From Bacillota bacterium (GTDB lineage Bacteria; Bacillota; Clostridia; Clostridiales; Clostridiaceae): a DNA stretch of 64,000 bases. The position numbers and the translations under genes are program-made. Within the stretch, counting starts at the first letter, position 1. Each line of letters starts with the position of its first letter. The notes under the pieces were generated by a model. It did no database searches. It saw only the letters and a list, made by a program, of their open reading frames with translations, and was not told the DNA's origin. This document shows, piece by piece, positions 1 to 6,979 of the stretch. The stretch is taken from assembly GCA_021781745.1 (NCBI GenBank), contig JAJXWH010000019.1:1-64000 (forward strand), given 5' to 3'.

Positions 1-212
<212 letters not shown>

Positions 213-270
213 AAGTGAAACTTAATTTAGATGAAGTTTACCTTCAGCTAAATGTTAGTTGAACTTATCC
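213..270. repeat. Hairpin repeat H1 (copy in 16S leader)
   Basis: This imperfect inverted repeat of about 58 bp has a plus-strand left arm AAAGTGAAACTTAATTTAGA and a right arm ending GTTAGTTGAACTTATC. Its outer ends are identical to those of the hairpin at 41688-41745 in the crt-bcd gap, while the apex sequences differ by compensating changes. Two copies in functionally unrelated places suggest a dispersed structural repeat. Confidence 0.6.
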
Positions 271-427
271 ATATTGGAAAAAGTTTAATCTTAGCTTACT
301 CAAAAAAATTGCTGGTTTACTTAAATGTATTTATTATATTCTGTTCAATTTTCAAAGACCAATTTTTCTTTCTTAAACCTCTTGTTACAAGGCTTTACAA
401 GTATCTGTCGTTTCTGACAGCTTATTA
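213..427 (-). promoter_or_regulatory. 16S rRNA leader with processing stem and boxA-like motif
   Basis: This is the transcribed leader between the rRNA promoter and the 16S gene. It contains a boxA-like antitermination segment (minus strand TGGTCTTTGAAAATTGAAC, about 342-361). Next to the 16S 5' end is a long imperfect hairpin (213-270) whose outer ends are AAAGTGAAACTTA and GTTAGTTGAACTTATC on the plus strand. Such a stem beside 16S is the expected RNase III processing region. The same hairpin type recurs at 41688-41745. Confidence 0.7.
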
Positions 428-456
428 AGCATATCATCGCCTCAGTGACTTGTCAA
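428..456 (-). promoter_or_regulatory. rRNA operon promoter
   Basis: On the minus strand there is a perfect -35 box TTGACA (451-456), a 17-bp spacer and a -10 box TATGCT (428-433). It drives the 16S gene to its left. The CTCAG(C/T)GAC sequence between the boxes here recurs just downstream of the -10 of the tRNA promoter at 7873 and again at about 529-537 in this region, so it may be a shared stable-RNA promoter motif. Confidence 0.85.
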
Positions 457-796
457 CAACTTTTTAAAATTCTTTTTCAACTCTTTATTTCAAAGCTTTT
501 CAGATATTCATTTAAGTTGTTTTCCGCTCTCAGCGACGTGTTTTATCTTATCATCTATACTACCCATTCATTTATTTATACCATTACTATTTTCTAAAAT
601 TATTCTTATATTTCTTAATATTTCTTCATAATCCTAGTTTTTATTGATATTGATACACCAGCTATAGTTGTCTATATAAATGGCCATTGTTTTTCCAGTC
701 ATAATAATATTTTTCTATATGTTAAGTATACCCAAACCATATATTTAATGTTATATTTCATTTCATTTTATATAAAATTATTAAAAATAAAGCAAA

Positions 797-922
797 TTAA
801 AATATCTTATCATCTAGTCCATAATATTCTTCAACTATCTTTAACGGTTGCTTAAATGATTGTTCATCTTCATGTAAAATCATTAATTAATAAACTAAAG
901 AGTATGCAAACTGATTAAAGTC
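797..922 (-). pseudogene. Protein-coding remnant with in-frame stop (unknown family)
   Basis: The minus strand reads about 40 protein-like codons: DFNQFAYSLVY, a stop, LMILHEDEQSFKQPLKIVEE, then YYGLDDKIF and a final stop at 797-799. The composition (charged residues, amphipathic C-terminus) looks like the end of a real protein broken by a TAA codon. There is no recognisable family and no start. Nothing else codable was seen between about 560 and 790 except scraps of similar character. Confidence 0.35.
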
Positions 923-954
923 TGTTTTTTATAATGGAAAAAAAAGTGGTGTAA

Positions 955-999
955 AACAAAAACACCAACGATTTAAATTTCTCTAAACCATTGGTATTT
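955..999 (-). terminator. Rho-independent terminator beside the displaced tRNA-Arg end
   Basis: The hairpin arms ATACCAATGGTTTA / TTTAAATCGTTGGTGT (minus strand) are followed by TTTTTGTTTT. It is the counterpart of the terminator at 5719-5769 after the intact tRNA-Arg. It therefore probably terminated the tRNA array before the island was inserted. Confidence 0.7.
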
Positions 1000-1007
1000 C
1001 TCATGTT

Positions 1008-1045
1008 TGGTGCACTTGGTGAGATTTGAACTCACGACTTCTGGA
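1008..1045 (-). repeat. attachment-site remnant: displaced 3' end of tRNA-Arg
   Basis: These 38 bp match 5780-5817 with one mismatch (T for C at 1026). They correspond to the 3' CCA, acceptor 3' strand, T arm, variable region and part of the anticodon arm of tRNA-Arg(TCG). The rest of the tRNA is absent. This is the arrangement left when an integrative element inserts at a tRNA 3' end and rebuilds the gene on its other side. The downstream terminator is also duplicated. Confidence 0.8.
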
Positions 1046-1237
1046 AATATATAACTTAGTATTTTTTACTATTAAGTAGTCATAAATGGCTCAACTAAGT
1101 TTCCTAATATATTCCATATTGTTGAATATTACTGTCCAATGTTATTGGATAAGGGGCAAAAATGGGGTAAATTTATACTTCCTTTTCTTTAAATCTGGCA
1201 TCATAATCTGATTATTTTTAATACATTGGAACAAATA

Positions 1238-1421
1238 AATTTTACAGACAGTGTCTGCAAAATCTCTTCATCATGAAAATCTTCTAAAAACTTTACCATA
1301 TTATAAAATAATCACTTGCTTAATTCTTCGCCGTCTGTTCGTCGAGTTCGTTCGCCCTTCGCCCATGTTCGCCGGATATTCGTCACATTTATAATTCGAT
1401 TTTATTTTTCTGCGTCGCACC
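1238..1421. repeat. Island repeat A, copy 1
   Basis: This is the first of three related non-coding copies (others at 4068-4221 and 4976-5055). It begins with the near-palindrome TTTTACAGACAGTGTCTGCAAAA. It then has a conserved core (ACTTTACCATATTATAAAAT, then AATCACTT) and a GC-richer tail with TTCGTTCGCCCTTCGCCC, and ends at CTGCGTCGCACC. No ORF fits it. It lies left of the DUF6429-like gene. Confidence 0.7.
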
Positions 1422-1477
1422 TCGTCGCTTTTAAATTATTATTTCTGTTTTAAGATACCCTTAATTAATAATATTTT

Positions 1478-1590
1478 TATTCACATTATTGTTCTTACTC
1501 TTTATACTTATCCACATAAAACTTTATTATTTGTTGATATTATAAACAACATAATATTTATGTAAAACTTCATTGCAAATTAATCTCTCA
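1478..1590. repeat. Island repeat B, copy 1
   Basis: This direct repeat has its partner at 5501-5616 at the other end of the island. The shared core is TTTATACTTATCCACATAAA. The flanks TTATTCACA upstream and (T)ACATAAAA/TGTAAAAC-TTCATT downstream are also similar. It is non-coding. With repeat A it shows that the two ends of the island were built from related sequence. Confidence 0.6.
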
Positions 1591-1640
1591 TTTTATAGAA
1601 CACGTACATGAGCAAAGTTCTTCACACAGTACAGTAAAAA

Positions 1641-1883
1641 TTAATTTTCTAATGAATTTAAATACTTCTTAATCAATTCTTCAGCGTTCTTTACACCATC
1701 CTCTGTGAAATGTACTGATTTTGATCTCCTGCCTCCATCGATTAATCCCTTTTCTTCTAATTCATTAAGAATATCAAAATCATATCCCTTCCAGCTTCTT
1801 TTAATCTTATATTCCCCAATTTTCTCATCCCATGAGGTTATATATAATAACAATAATGTAAGTTCCTTAATTTTTTCCTCCAT
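1641..1883 (-). CDS. DUF6429-like small protein
   Basis: This is an 80-aa acidic, soluble protein. The pattern LTLLLLYITSWDEK...RSWKGYDFD-I-LNELEEKGLI...RSKSVHFTEDGVKNAEELIKKY resembles a small winged-helix-like family I recall as DUF6429, common in clostridia and often near defence or mobile genes; the family name is from memory. I prefer the ATG at 1881-1883, which has GGGTG 8 nt upstream. A GTG three codons earlier (1890-1892) would leave the ribosome binding site too close. It lies in the tRNA-Arg island, with island repeats A and B on its downstream side. Function unknown. Confidence 0.65.
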   Translation of the reverse strand: MEEKIKELTLLLLYITSWDEKIGEYKIKRSWKGYDFDILNELEEKGLIDGGRRSKSVHFTEDGVKNAEELIKKYLNSLEN

Positions 1884-1962
1884 ATTTTTCACACCCTATT
1901 TCAATTAACTCCTATAAGTATATTTTTATCCAGATTTATATAAAATTTTGTAATACAGCACT

Positions 1963-2679
1963 TCACCTATTTGCAAACCAAAGATTATAAGCTTCAACTT
2001 TAATATAATTACTCGATAGTTTATCAAGTACTTCTAGCTCGCATAATGGAACCTCGTATTTATATCTTCCCCTTCTAGTCGCAACAACAATACCATACAA
2101 ATCAAAAGTGCCTGAAATTTTCTTTACATTTAATACGTCACCATTATCAATTTCTTGTGTATCTTCACATCTATCAACAATTTCTACTTTAAACGGAAAC
2201 TCTAAGTTATTTTTTAGATATTCGTCCCACCTGTCTTCAACTTCACTCCAATTTTCTCTATCAACTCCCTCTAGAATTTCCTCTATTAACTTCTCCTGTT
2301 TATCTAGCTCCTCATCACCCGTATTTCCAGCCTTAGGTTTAACGTAATCATACTTCTCATTAAGTTCTCTCACTGCTTTATCAACCTCATTATCATTGCT
2401 TCTGCATTCAACATATATAACTTCATCTACGCTAAGATACATCCTTGAAAATTCAAAATTTTCTTCTATAGATTCTATAATAAACGTTTCTGGCATATTC
2501 TTTAATGTTATACTATCCCATTTAATCAAAACCACTGGTCCATCATCTTCATCTATAAATATATCAATTACTTTTCCCTGCCAGTCTTCTAGTTTATATT
2601 TTTCTTCTTCTGGATCTAAAACTCCTCTTTTAACTTTAACATAATCCCCAATTTTAAAACCTTCCATTTTCTTTTTCAT
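1963..2679 (-). CDS. Calcium_bind-like domain protein (hypothetical)
   Basis: A 238-aa soluble, acidic protein. The N-terminal part (about 5-90), with FKIGDYVKVKRG...WQGKVIDIF and IKWDS, resembles a small SH3/KOW-like barrel found in hypothetical proteins. The C-terminal part (about 160-225), with FPFKVEIVD, GDVLNVKKISG, DLYGIVVATRRG and PLCELEVLD, resembles the short beta-rich family annotated as Calcium_bind. Both assignments are by pattern memory. GGAG sits before the ATG. It is cargo of the tRNA-Arg island and stands 71 nt upstream of the DUF6429-like gene. No catalytic residues are evident, and its role is unknown. Confidence 0.65.
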   Translation of the reverse strand: MKKKMEGFKIGDYVKVKRGVLDPEEEKYKLEDWQGKVIDIFIDEDDGPVVLIKWDSITLKNMPETFIIESIEENFEFSRMYLSVDEVIYVECRSNDNEVDKAVRELNEKYDYVKPKAGNTGDEELDKQEKLIEEILEGVDRENWSEVEDRWDEYLKNNLEFPFKVEIVDRCEDTQEIDNGDVLNVKKISGTFDLYGIVVATRRGRYKYEVPLCELEVLDKLSSNYIKVEAYNLWFANR

Positions 2680-2769
2680 TAATTTATTTCTCCAAATCTA
2701 TAAGAATATCAAAATATACGCAACTTCTCCAACTATTATTTTAAAGCATATGAACTTTGATTATAAGCT

Positions 2770-3033
2770 CTACACTTTTTCAAAAACAGTTTCTAATCCA
2801 TCTGTTCTATGTAAATTAAAATATGATATAAATCTTTTTAAAGATTCATCTTCTATTTCTAATTTTTTAGCAAATTTCTTGCTTCTTCTTAATAAATATT
2901 CTAAATGATTTCCAGAGAAAGCCATAGCTACTCCAGAAGTAAAATTAAATTTTTGAAGATTAACTGCACTCTTTAAAATTTTAGAATGTAATAACATTTG
3001 TTTTTCTCTATATTGTTTATATATTTCTATCAT
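2770..3033 (-). CDS. Small basic hypothetical protein
   Basis: An 87-aa, Lys-rich, probably helical protein starting MIEIYKQYREKQMLLHSKIL. I do not recognise a family. The start at 3031-3033 is chosen because GAGGAG lies 6 nt upstream; an ATG 15 nt earlier overlaps that ribosome binding site. It follows the 80-aa Cys-rich gene by 23 nt, so the two are probably cotranscribed. It has no signal peptide or membrane segment and is part of the tRNA-Arg island cargo. Confidence 0.6.
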   Translation of the reverse strand: MIEIYKQYREKQMLLHSKILKSAVNLQKFNFTSGVAMAFSGNHLEYLLRRSKKFAKKLEIEDESLKRFISYFNLHRTDGLETVFEKV

Positions 3034-3056
3034 ATTTTTTCTCCTCATTGTTTAAA

Positions 3057-3299
3057 TTATATAACTTCATAATCACTTGAATCATCAGTTTCACAAGTTA
3101 TACATGTAAAACAGCCTTCAAATCCGCCTAAAGCGCTTCCAATAGCCCAAATTGGACTTGATCCACAGCAGCTGCATTTAGCACCAGAATTTTTTCTCTC
3201 AAGTGATTCTTCCAATCTTTCTATTACATCATCTAATTTTTCATCTTTATTTGTTTCTACATACTTCTTTGCAAATTCTTCAATTTTTATTGGTACCAT
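3057..3299 (-). CDS. Small cysteine-rich hypothetical protein
   Basis: An 80-aa acidic protein. A helical N-terminal half (to about 36) is followed by C-S-C-C-G, a Gly-rich hydrophobic stretch (PIWAIGSALGGFEG) and C-F-T-C-I-T-C. The six cysteines in two clusters suggest a metal site or disulfides. AAAGGAG precedes the ATG. It leads the two-gene unit with the 87-aa protein. No family recognised. The upstream region to 4226 contains only broken coding remnants and repeat A. Confidence 0.6.
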   Translation of the reverse strand: MVPIKIEEFAKKYVETNKDEKLDDVIERLEESLERKNSGAKCSCCGSSPIWAIGSALGGFEGCFTCITCETDDSSDYEVI

Positions 3300-3494
3300 A
3301 ATTATCTCCTTTGTACTTTTATTAACACCTAGAAGTGTATTTTTACCTTAGTTATATAAACTCTATAATATAACAATAATATTTTTAAAGTAATCACCAG
3401 GTCAATCAATGAATTAAACGGGCCATTAAATCAGTCGATAAGTGGGCGATAAATTTTTTAAAGTATTTTAATATACCTCTATTTCGCAGCTTCT

Positions 3495-3612
3495 TTAAAA
3501 ATAATAATATTGATGTGTATCTGTAGTAGATGATGCCACTTTCTTTAACATACCTTTATCAGCAAACCCATTTAATACAGTTCTTGCATAAGTAGAACTT
3601 CTTTTCTGTTTC
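3495..3612 (-). pseudogene. C-terminal winged-helix remnant
   Basis: The minus strand reads RSSTYARTVLNGFADKGMLK, then KVASSTTDTHQYYYF and a stop (3495-3497). This looks like a recognition helix plus wing of a winged-helix domain of the sort found at the C-terminus of Fic or AAA proteins. Upstream codons (TYKNINLLETEK) continue only after a frame change. From there to 4067 the sequence is AT-rich with repeated (C)TTTTAAGTAA motifs and only scraps of reading frame. It is evidently decayed. Confidence 0.45.
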
Positions 3613-4067
3613 AAGTAGATTTATATTTTTATAAGTAAAATCACTACATTCACTCTTTAGAGTTAAATTTAAAGCTTTATTTACTTTTAAGTAACAACGA
3701 GTTTGTGTTAAGTAGACAAGCTTATTTTATAAGTAGTTCAATAATACCTATATTTTACCCTAAAAAACATAACTCTATATACTTTTTACTTATAAGTAAC
3801 TTTTAATTTTTTTCAAGCAGAATTTGATTTGCTTTTAAGTAAAATTTATCTTTATTTTGATTTCTTTTATTTTTCAATATGTAATTAAGTACCTGCACTT
3901 TTAAATAATGCATGTACTTAATAGTTTTCTTCATTTTTTAGGAAATCAAGAGTTTTCAATTTTCGTTATTCTCTATTTATTTTAAAGAACTACTACTGTT
4001 ATATTGTTGCACTTTTTTGTTTATTTCTATAATTTTATAGAATGAATTTACAAAACTATGCTATGAC

Positions 4068-4221
4068 AATTTTGCAGACATTGTTTGCAAAATCTCTTCA
4101 TTAATAAAAATCTCCTAAAAATTTTACCATATTATAAAATAATCACTTACTTAATTCTTCGCTCCATGTTTGCCGGTTATTCGCCACATTTATATTCCAT
4201 TCTATTTTTCTGCATCGCACC
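4068..4221. repeat. Island repeat A, copy 2
   Basis: This copy shares with copy 1 the near-palindrome TTTTGCAGACATTGTTTGCAAAA, the conserved TTTTACCATATTATAAAATA block and the ending CTGC(A/G)TCGCACC. It lacks the TTCGTTCGCCC insert and is about 30 bp shorter. It abuts the 3' end of the Fic gene, whose stop is at 4227-4229, and could contribute a 3' UTR. Confidence 0.7.
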
Positions 4222-4226
4222 AATTA

Positions 4227-4937
4227 TTAAAACATATTTTTATTTTCTACTATAAAATCTTTTTGATCTTCTATATACTGAATTAATGGTTTTATATCAT
4301 CTTTTGAAGCCGCACCTAATGCACTCTTATATTTGTCAGCTGATTCACCATTCATATACTTTAGTTCCAGTCTATTATCTAATAACTGCTTTAAATATAT
4401 GAATCGTCCTATTCTTCCATTGCCATCTTGAAATGGATGAATAACTTCAAATTCTAAATGAAATCTTGCTATATCCTCAATTATTACTTTTTCCAGTGAA
4501 TTAAAATTATTGATTAAAATATTTAACTTATCTTCAACTTCTAAAGGACTTGCTGTTTCAAAATCAGCTCCAAGTATTTTATTTTGATATTTTTTAAATA
4601 TTCCAGCAAGCCCCATATCATATAAACTAGTTCTATACATTAAACTACCATGCCATTCTTTTATCATGTCTAAAGTCAGCTTTTTATCTAAAGTATCAAT
4701 TACCATATCAAATGTATAAAATGAATTTACTGTTTCTTGAACATCATCTAGTTTATGAGTTCCTTGAACTATATTCTTTTCAAATAAAAGTTGCAGAGCT
4801 TCTGTTGTAAAGGTACTTCCTTCTATTTTATTTGAATGATATATAAAATCATATTTTAGTATTTCATTTAGTGAATTATGAATTCCTTTAGTTTCTTGTA
4901 GTACTTGCAGAAATTTTTTATAATCTATATTTTGCAT
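4227..4937 (-). CDS. Fic/DOC family protein, class II (self-inhibited AMP-transferase type)
   Basis: A 236-aa protein with the complete Fic motif HPFQDGNGRIGR at residues 167-178. His167 is the catalytic base, and D171-R175 bind the phosphates of ATP. The N-terminal S35-N-K-I-E-G40 fits the inhibitory (S/T)xxxE(G/N) helix of class II Fic enzymes, whose Glu blocks productive ATP binding. Known members AMPylate protein hydroxyls, and some act as toxins. The target here is unknown and no antitoxin gene is adjacent. GGGGAGGG precedes the ATG. It is cargo of the tRNA-Arg island, flanked on both sides by repeat A. Members often carry a C-terminal winged helix, which this one lacks. Confidence 0.9.
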   Translation of the reverse strand: MQNIDYKKFLQVLQETKGIHNSLNEILKYDFIYHSNKIEGSTFTTEALQLLFEKNIVQGTHKLDDVQETVNSFYTFDMVIDTLDKKLTLDMIKEWHGSLMYRTSLYDMGLAGIFKKYQNKILGADFETASPLEVEDKLNILINNFNSLEKVIIEDIARFHLEFEVIHPFQDGNGRIGRFIYLKQLLDNRLELKYMNGESADKYKSALGAASKDDIKPLIQYIEDQKDFIVENKNMF

Positions 4938-4975
4938 TCTTACCCTCCCCTTTCTCTTTCAAGTATCTTTAATTA

Positions 4976-5055
4976 TAAAAGTCTTCCAAAAATTTTACCA
5001 TACTATAAAATAATTACTTACCAATTCTTCGCCGGGTTCGTTCGCCCTTCGCCCC
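4976..5055. repeat. Island repeat A, copy 3 (short)
   Basis: This truncated copy keeps the ATTTTACCATACTATAAAATAA block and the TTCGTTCGCCCTTCGCCCC block. The palindrome and the TCGCACC end are missing. It lies just upstream of the Fic gene, so repeat A brackets fic. Confidence 0.6.
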
Positions 5056-5070
5056 ATAACATAATTTTGT

Positions 5071-5412
5071 TTATTTTTCTTTTAATACATATTGGGTTTT
5101 ATTTCCGCCACCTATTCGTTCTATCTTTTCTTTTAATAGTAAACTATTAAATAAATCAGTACTTCATACTTGGTTAATCCAAATTCTTTTCTACTCACAG
5201 CATTAGTTATAAAACCATTTTGTTGTATATAACTTAATATTTTAATTTCATCTTCATTAAGCTTTACATCATTCAGAATATTGGCACTTCCATCTTGTGC
5301 ATCATCTGAAATTCCAACATCAAACATACTAGAAAGCTGATATTTAGTTCCTCTTCCAACACCATCTGCTTCTAAAAATCCCTTATCTACTAATGAAGAT
5401 ATATCACCTTTC
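5071..5412 (-). pseudogene. Frameshifted winged-helix C-terminal fragment of an ATP-binding/regulatory protein
   Basis: Two winged-helix units can be read on the minus strand. The first is LVDKGFLEADGVGRGTKYQL (about 5350-5408). The second is LNEDEIKILSYIQQNGFITN...KEFGLTKYEV (to about 5160). After a one-base frame change the second continues DLFNSLLLKEKIERIGGGNK and TQYVLKEK to a stop at 5071-5073. Such tandem wHTH units end the RecG-like/AlbA_2-type proteins of mobile regions. The N-terminus is missing. It is truncated and frameshifted, so presumably inactive. Confidence 0.6.
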
Positions 5413-5500
5413 TCATCCCTCCATTCCTTTGAATATCTATACTTTACTACTTACCATTAAATCCAAATATCTATATTTCTATTTTAACATTAAAAATAAT

Positions 5501-5616
5501 TTTATTCACAATCTTTGTCTTTCTTTTTATACTTATCCACATAAAACTTCACATTGTTTGATATTTATATTATAGCCAAAATAATGCTTACATAAAATTT
5601 CATTATCCAATTAATT
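5501..5616. repeat. Island repeat B, copy 2
   Basis: This is the partner of 1478-1590, sharing TTTATACTTATCCACATAAA and similar flanks. It lies just inside the tRNA-proximal end of the island. Non-coding. Confidence 0.6.
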
Positions 5617-5718
5617 TTTCTCTATGTTTCTTTGCAAATCCTTTAATTTTTATCCTTTGCAAAAATCATATCTAAATGCCTGTGTTTTTTATAAAGATTT
5701 TATAAGGGGCAAAAAAGA

Positions 5719-5769
5719 GGAAAAAAACAAAATACCAACAATTTAGACCATTGCTAAACTGTTGGTATT
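5719..5769 (-). terminator. tRNA array terminator
   Basis: The hairpin arms AATACCAACAGTTTA / TAAATTGTTGGTATT on the minus strand are followed by TTGTTTTTTTCC. It lies directly after tRNA-Arg(TCG), the last gene of the array. Confidence 0.85.
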
Positions 5770-5779
5770 ACTACTTTTA

Positions 5780-5817
5780 TGGTGCACTTGGTGAGATTCG
5801 AACTCACGACTTCTGGA
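5780..5817 (-). repeat. attachment-site copy within tRNA-Arg
   Basis: This 38-bp direct repeat of 1008-1045 covers the tRNA 3' end through part of the anticodon arm. The two copies bound the 4.8-kb island. The interior ends next to the copies both carry a GGGGCAAAAA-type motif (about 1154 and 5705), which could be recombinase arm sites. Confidence 0.8.
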
Positions 5818-5856
5818 TTCGAAGTCCAACGCTCTATCCAACTGAACTACAAGTGC
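5780..5856 (-). tRNA. tRNA-Arg (anticodon TCG)
   Basis: This 77-nt cloverleaf has acceptor GCACTTG/CAAGTGC, anticodon loop CTTCGAA and an encoded CCA. It is the last gene of the array and the integration target of the island to its left; its 3' 38 bp are repeated at 1008-1045. Confidence 0.97.
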
Positions 5857-5902
5857 ATATTCATTTGTATATAAATAAAAACAACTGATATCAGTTGTTT
5901 TT

Positions 5903-5976
5903 TGGAGCGGGTAGTGGGAATCGAACCCACCTTTCCAGCTTGGAAGGCTGGAGTATTACCGATATACGATACCCGC
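5903..5976 (-). tRNA. tRNA-Gly (TCC)
   Basis: A 74-nt cloverleaf with acceptor GCGGGTA, anticodon loop CTTCCAA and encoded CCA. It is one of five near-identical Gly(TCC) genes in this array. Confidence 0.97.
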
Positions 5977-6007
5977 ATATATATTTATATTATATATTCA
6001 ACATTTT

Positions 6008-6081
6008 TGGAGCGGGTAGTGGGAGTCGAACCCACCTTTCCAGCTTGGAAGGCTGGAGTATTACCGATATACGATACCCGC
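6008..6081 (-). tRNA. tRNA-Gly (TCC)
   Basis: A 74-nt cloverleaf almost identical to the neighbour at 5903. It differs in the T loop (GTTCGACTCCC versus GTTCGATTCCC). Confidence 0.97.
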
Positions 6082-6112
6082 ACAATATATTTATATTGTA
6101 TAATTAACATCG

Positions 6113-6187
6113 TGGAGCGGAAAACGGGATTCGAACCCGCAGCCTCCACCTTGGCAAGGTGGCACTCTACCGTTGAGTCATTTCCGC
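6113..6187 (-). tRNA. tRNA-Gly (GCC)
   Basis: A 75-nt cloverleaf with anticodon loop TTGCCAA and encoded CCA. It starts the five-gene block that is repeated at 6612-7054. Confidence 0.97.
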
Positions 6188-6192
6188 TCATT

Positions 6193-6277
6193 TGGTGCAG
6201 ATGAAGAGAGTCGAACTCTTACACCGAAAGGCGCTAGATCCTAAGTCTAGTGCGTCTGCCAATTCCGCCACATCTGC
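6193..6277 (-). tRNA. tRNA-Leu (TAG)
   Basis: An 85-nt class II cloverleaf with a long variable arm, anticodon loop CTTAGGA and encoded CCA. Confidence 0.97.
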
Positions 6278-6290
6278 GTATATAATAAAA

Positions 6291-6366
6291 TGGTGGCTCA
6301 CCCGGGAATCGAACCCGGGACACCATGATTAAAAGTCATGTGCTCTACCGACTGAGCTAGTGAACC
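6291..6366 (-). tRNA. tRNA-Lys (TTT)
   Basis: A 76-nt cloverleaf with anticodon loop CTTTTAA and encoded CCA. Confidence 0.97.
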
Positions 6367-6371
6367 AAAAA

Positions 6372-6446
6372 TGGCTGGGATAGCAGGATTCGAACCTACG
6401 AATAATGGAGTCAAAGTCCATTGCCTTACCGCTTGGCGATATCCCA
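6372..6446 (-). tRNA. tRNA-Gln (TTG)
   Basis: A 75-nt cloverleaf with acceptor TGGGATA, anticodon loop CTTTGAC and encoded CCA. Confidence 0.97.
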
Positions 6447-6508
6447 ATAAAGAATTAACTAAAAGTTATTCTATATATCTTAGCAATTTACTAAAATACA
6501 TTTACCAT

Positions 6509-6584
6509 TGGTGCGTCATCAGGGATTCGAACCCTGGACACCCTGATTAAGAGTCAGGTGCTCTACCGACTGAGCTAATCACGC
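6509..6584 (-). tRNA. tRNA-Lys (CTT)
   Basis: A 76-nt cloverleaf with anticodon loop CTCTTAA and encoded CCA. It is the only Lys(CTT) gene here and lies between the two duplicated blocks. Confidence 0.96.
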
Positions 6585-6611
6585 ATATTAATTACAAACT
6601 TTAGATTTGCA

Positions 6612-6685
6612 TGGAGCGGGTAGTGGGAGTCGAACCCACCTTTCCAGCTTGGAAGGCTGGAGTATTACCGATATACGATACCCGC
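6612..6685 (-). tRNA. tRNA-Gly (TCC)
   Basis: A 74-nt cloverleaf with anticodon TCC and encoded CCA. First gene, read left to right, of the second Gly-Gly-Leu-Lys-Gln block. Confidence 0.97.
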
Positions 6686-6716
6686 ATATTATAGTTTGTC
6701 TTAACTTGAATATATT

Positions 6717-6791
6717 TGGAGCGGAAAACGGGATTCGAACCCGCAGCCTCCACCTTGGCAAGGTGGCACTCTACCGTTGAGTCATTTCCGC
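6717..6791 (-). tRNA. tRNA-Gly (GCC)
   Basis: A 75-nt cloverleaf with the same sequence as 6113-6187. Anticodon GCC, encoded CCA. Confidence 0.97.
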
Positions 6792-6796
6792 TCATT

Positions 6797-6881
6797 TGGT
6801 GCAGATGAAGAGAGTCGAACTCTTACACCGAAAGGCGCTAGATCCTAAGTCTAGTGCGTCTGCCAATTCCGCCACATCTGC
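6797..6881 (-). tRNA. tRNA-Leu (TAG)
   Basis: An 85-nt class II cloverleaf identical to 6193-6277. Confidence 0.97.
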
Positions 6882-6898
6882 ATAAAATATAATAAAAT

Positions 6899-6974
6899 TG
6901 GTGGCTCACCCGGGAATCGAACCCGGGACACCATGATTAAAAGTCATGTGCTCTACCGACTGAGCTAGTGAACC
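6899..6974 (-). tRNA. tRNA-Lys (TTT)
   Basis: A 76-nt cloverleaf identical to 6291-6366. Confidence 0.97.
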
Positions 6975-6979
6975 ACTGA

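Noticed and set aside
1120..1190. Reading of GGGGCAAAAATGGGGTAAAT as the C-terminus of an integrase
   Set aside because: Only a few codons are open on either strand and nothing upstream continues a recombinase; I treat it as a possible binding-site motif instead.
3613..4067. Repeated (C)TTTTAAGTAA motifs as a possible regulatory array
   Set aside because: Spacing is irregular and the stretch reads partly as decayed codons; low-complexity AT-rich sequence explains it.
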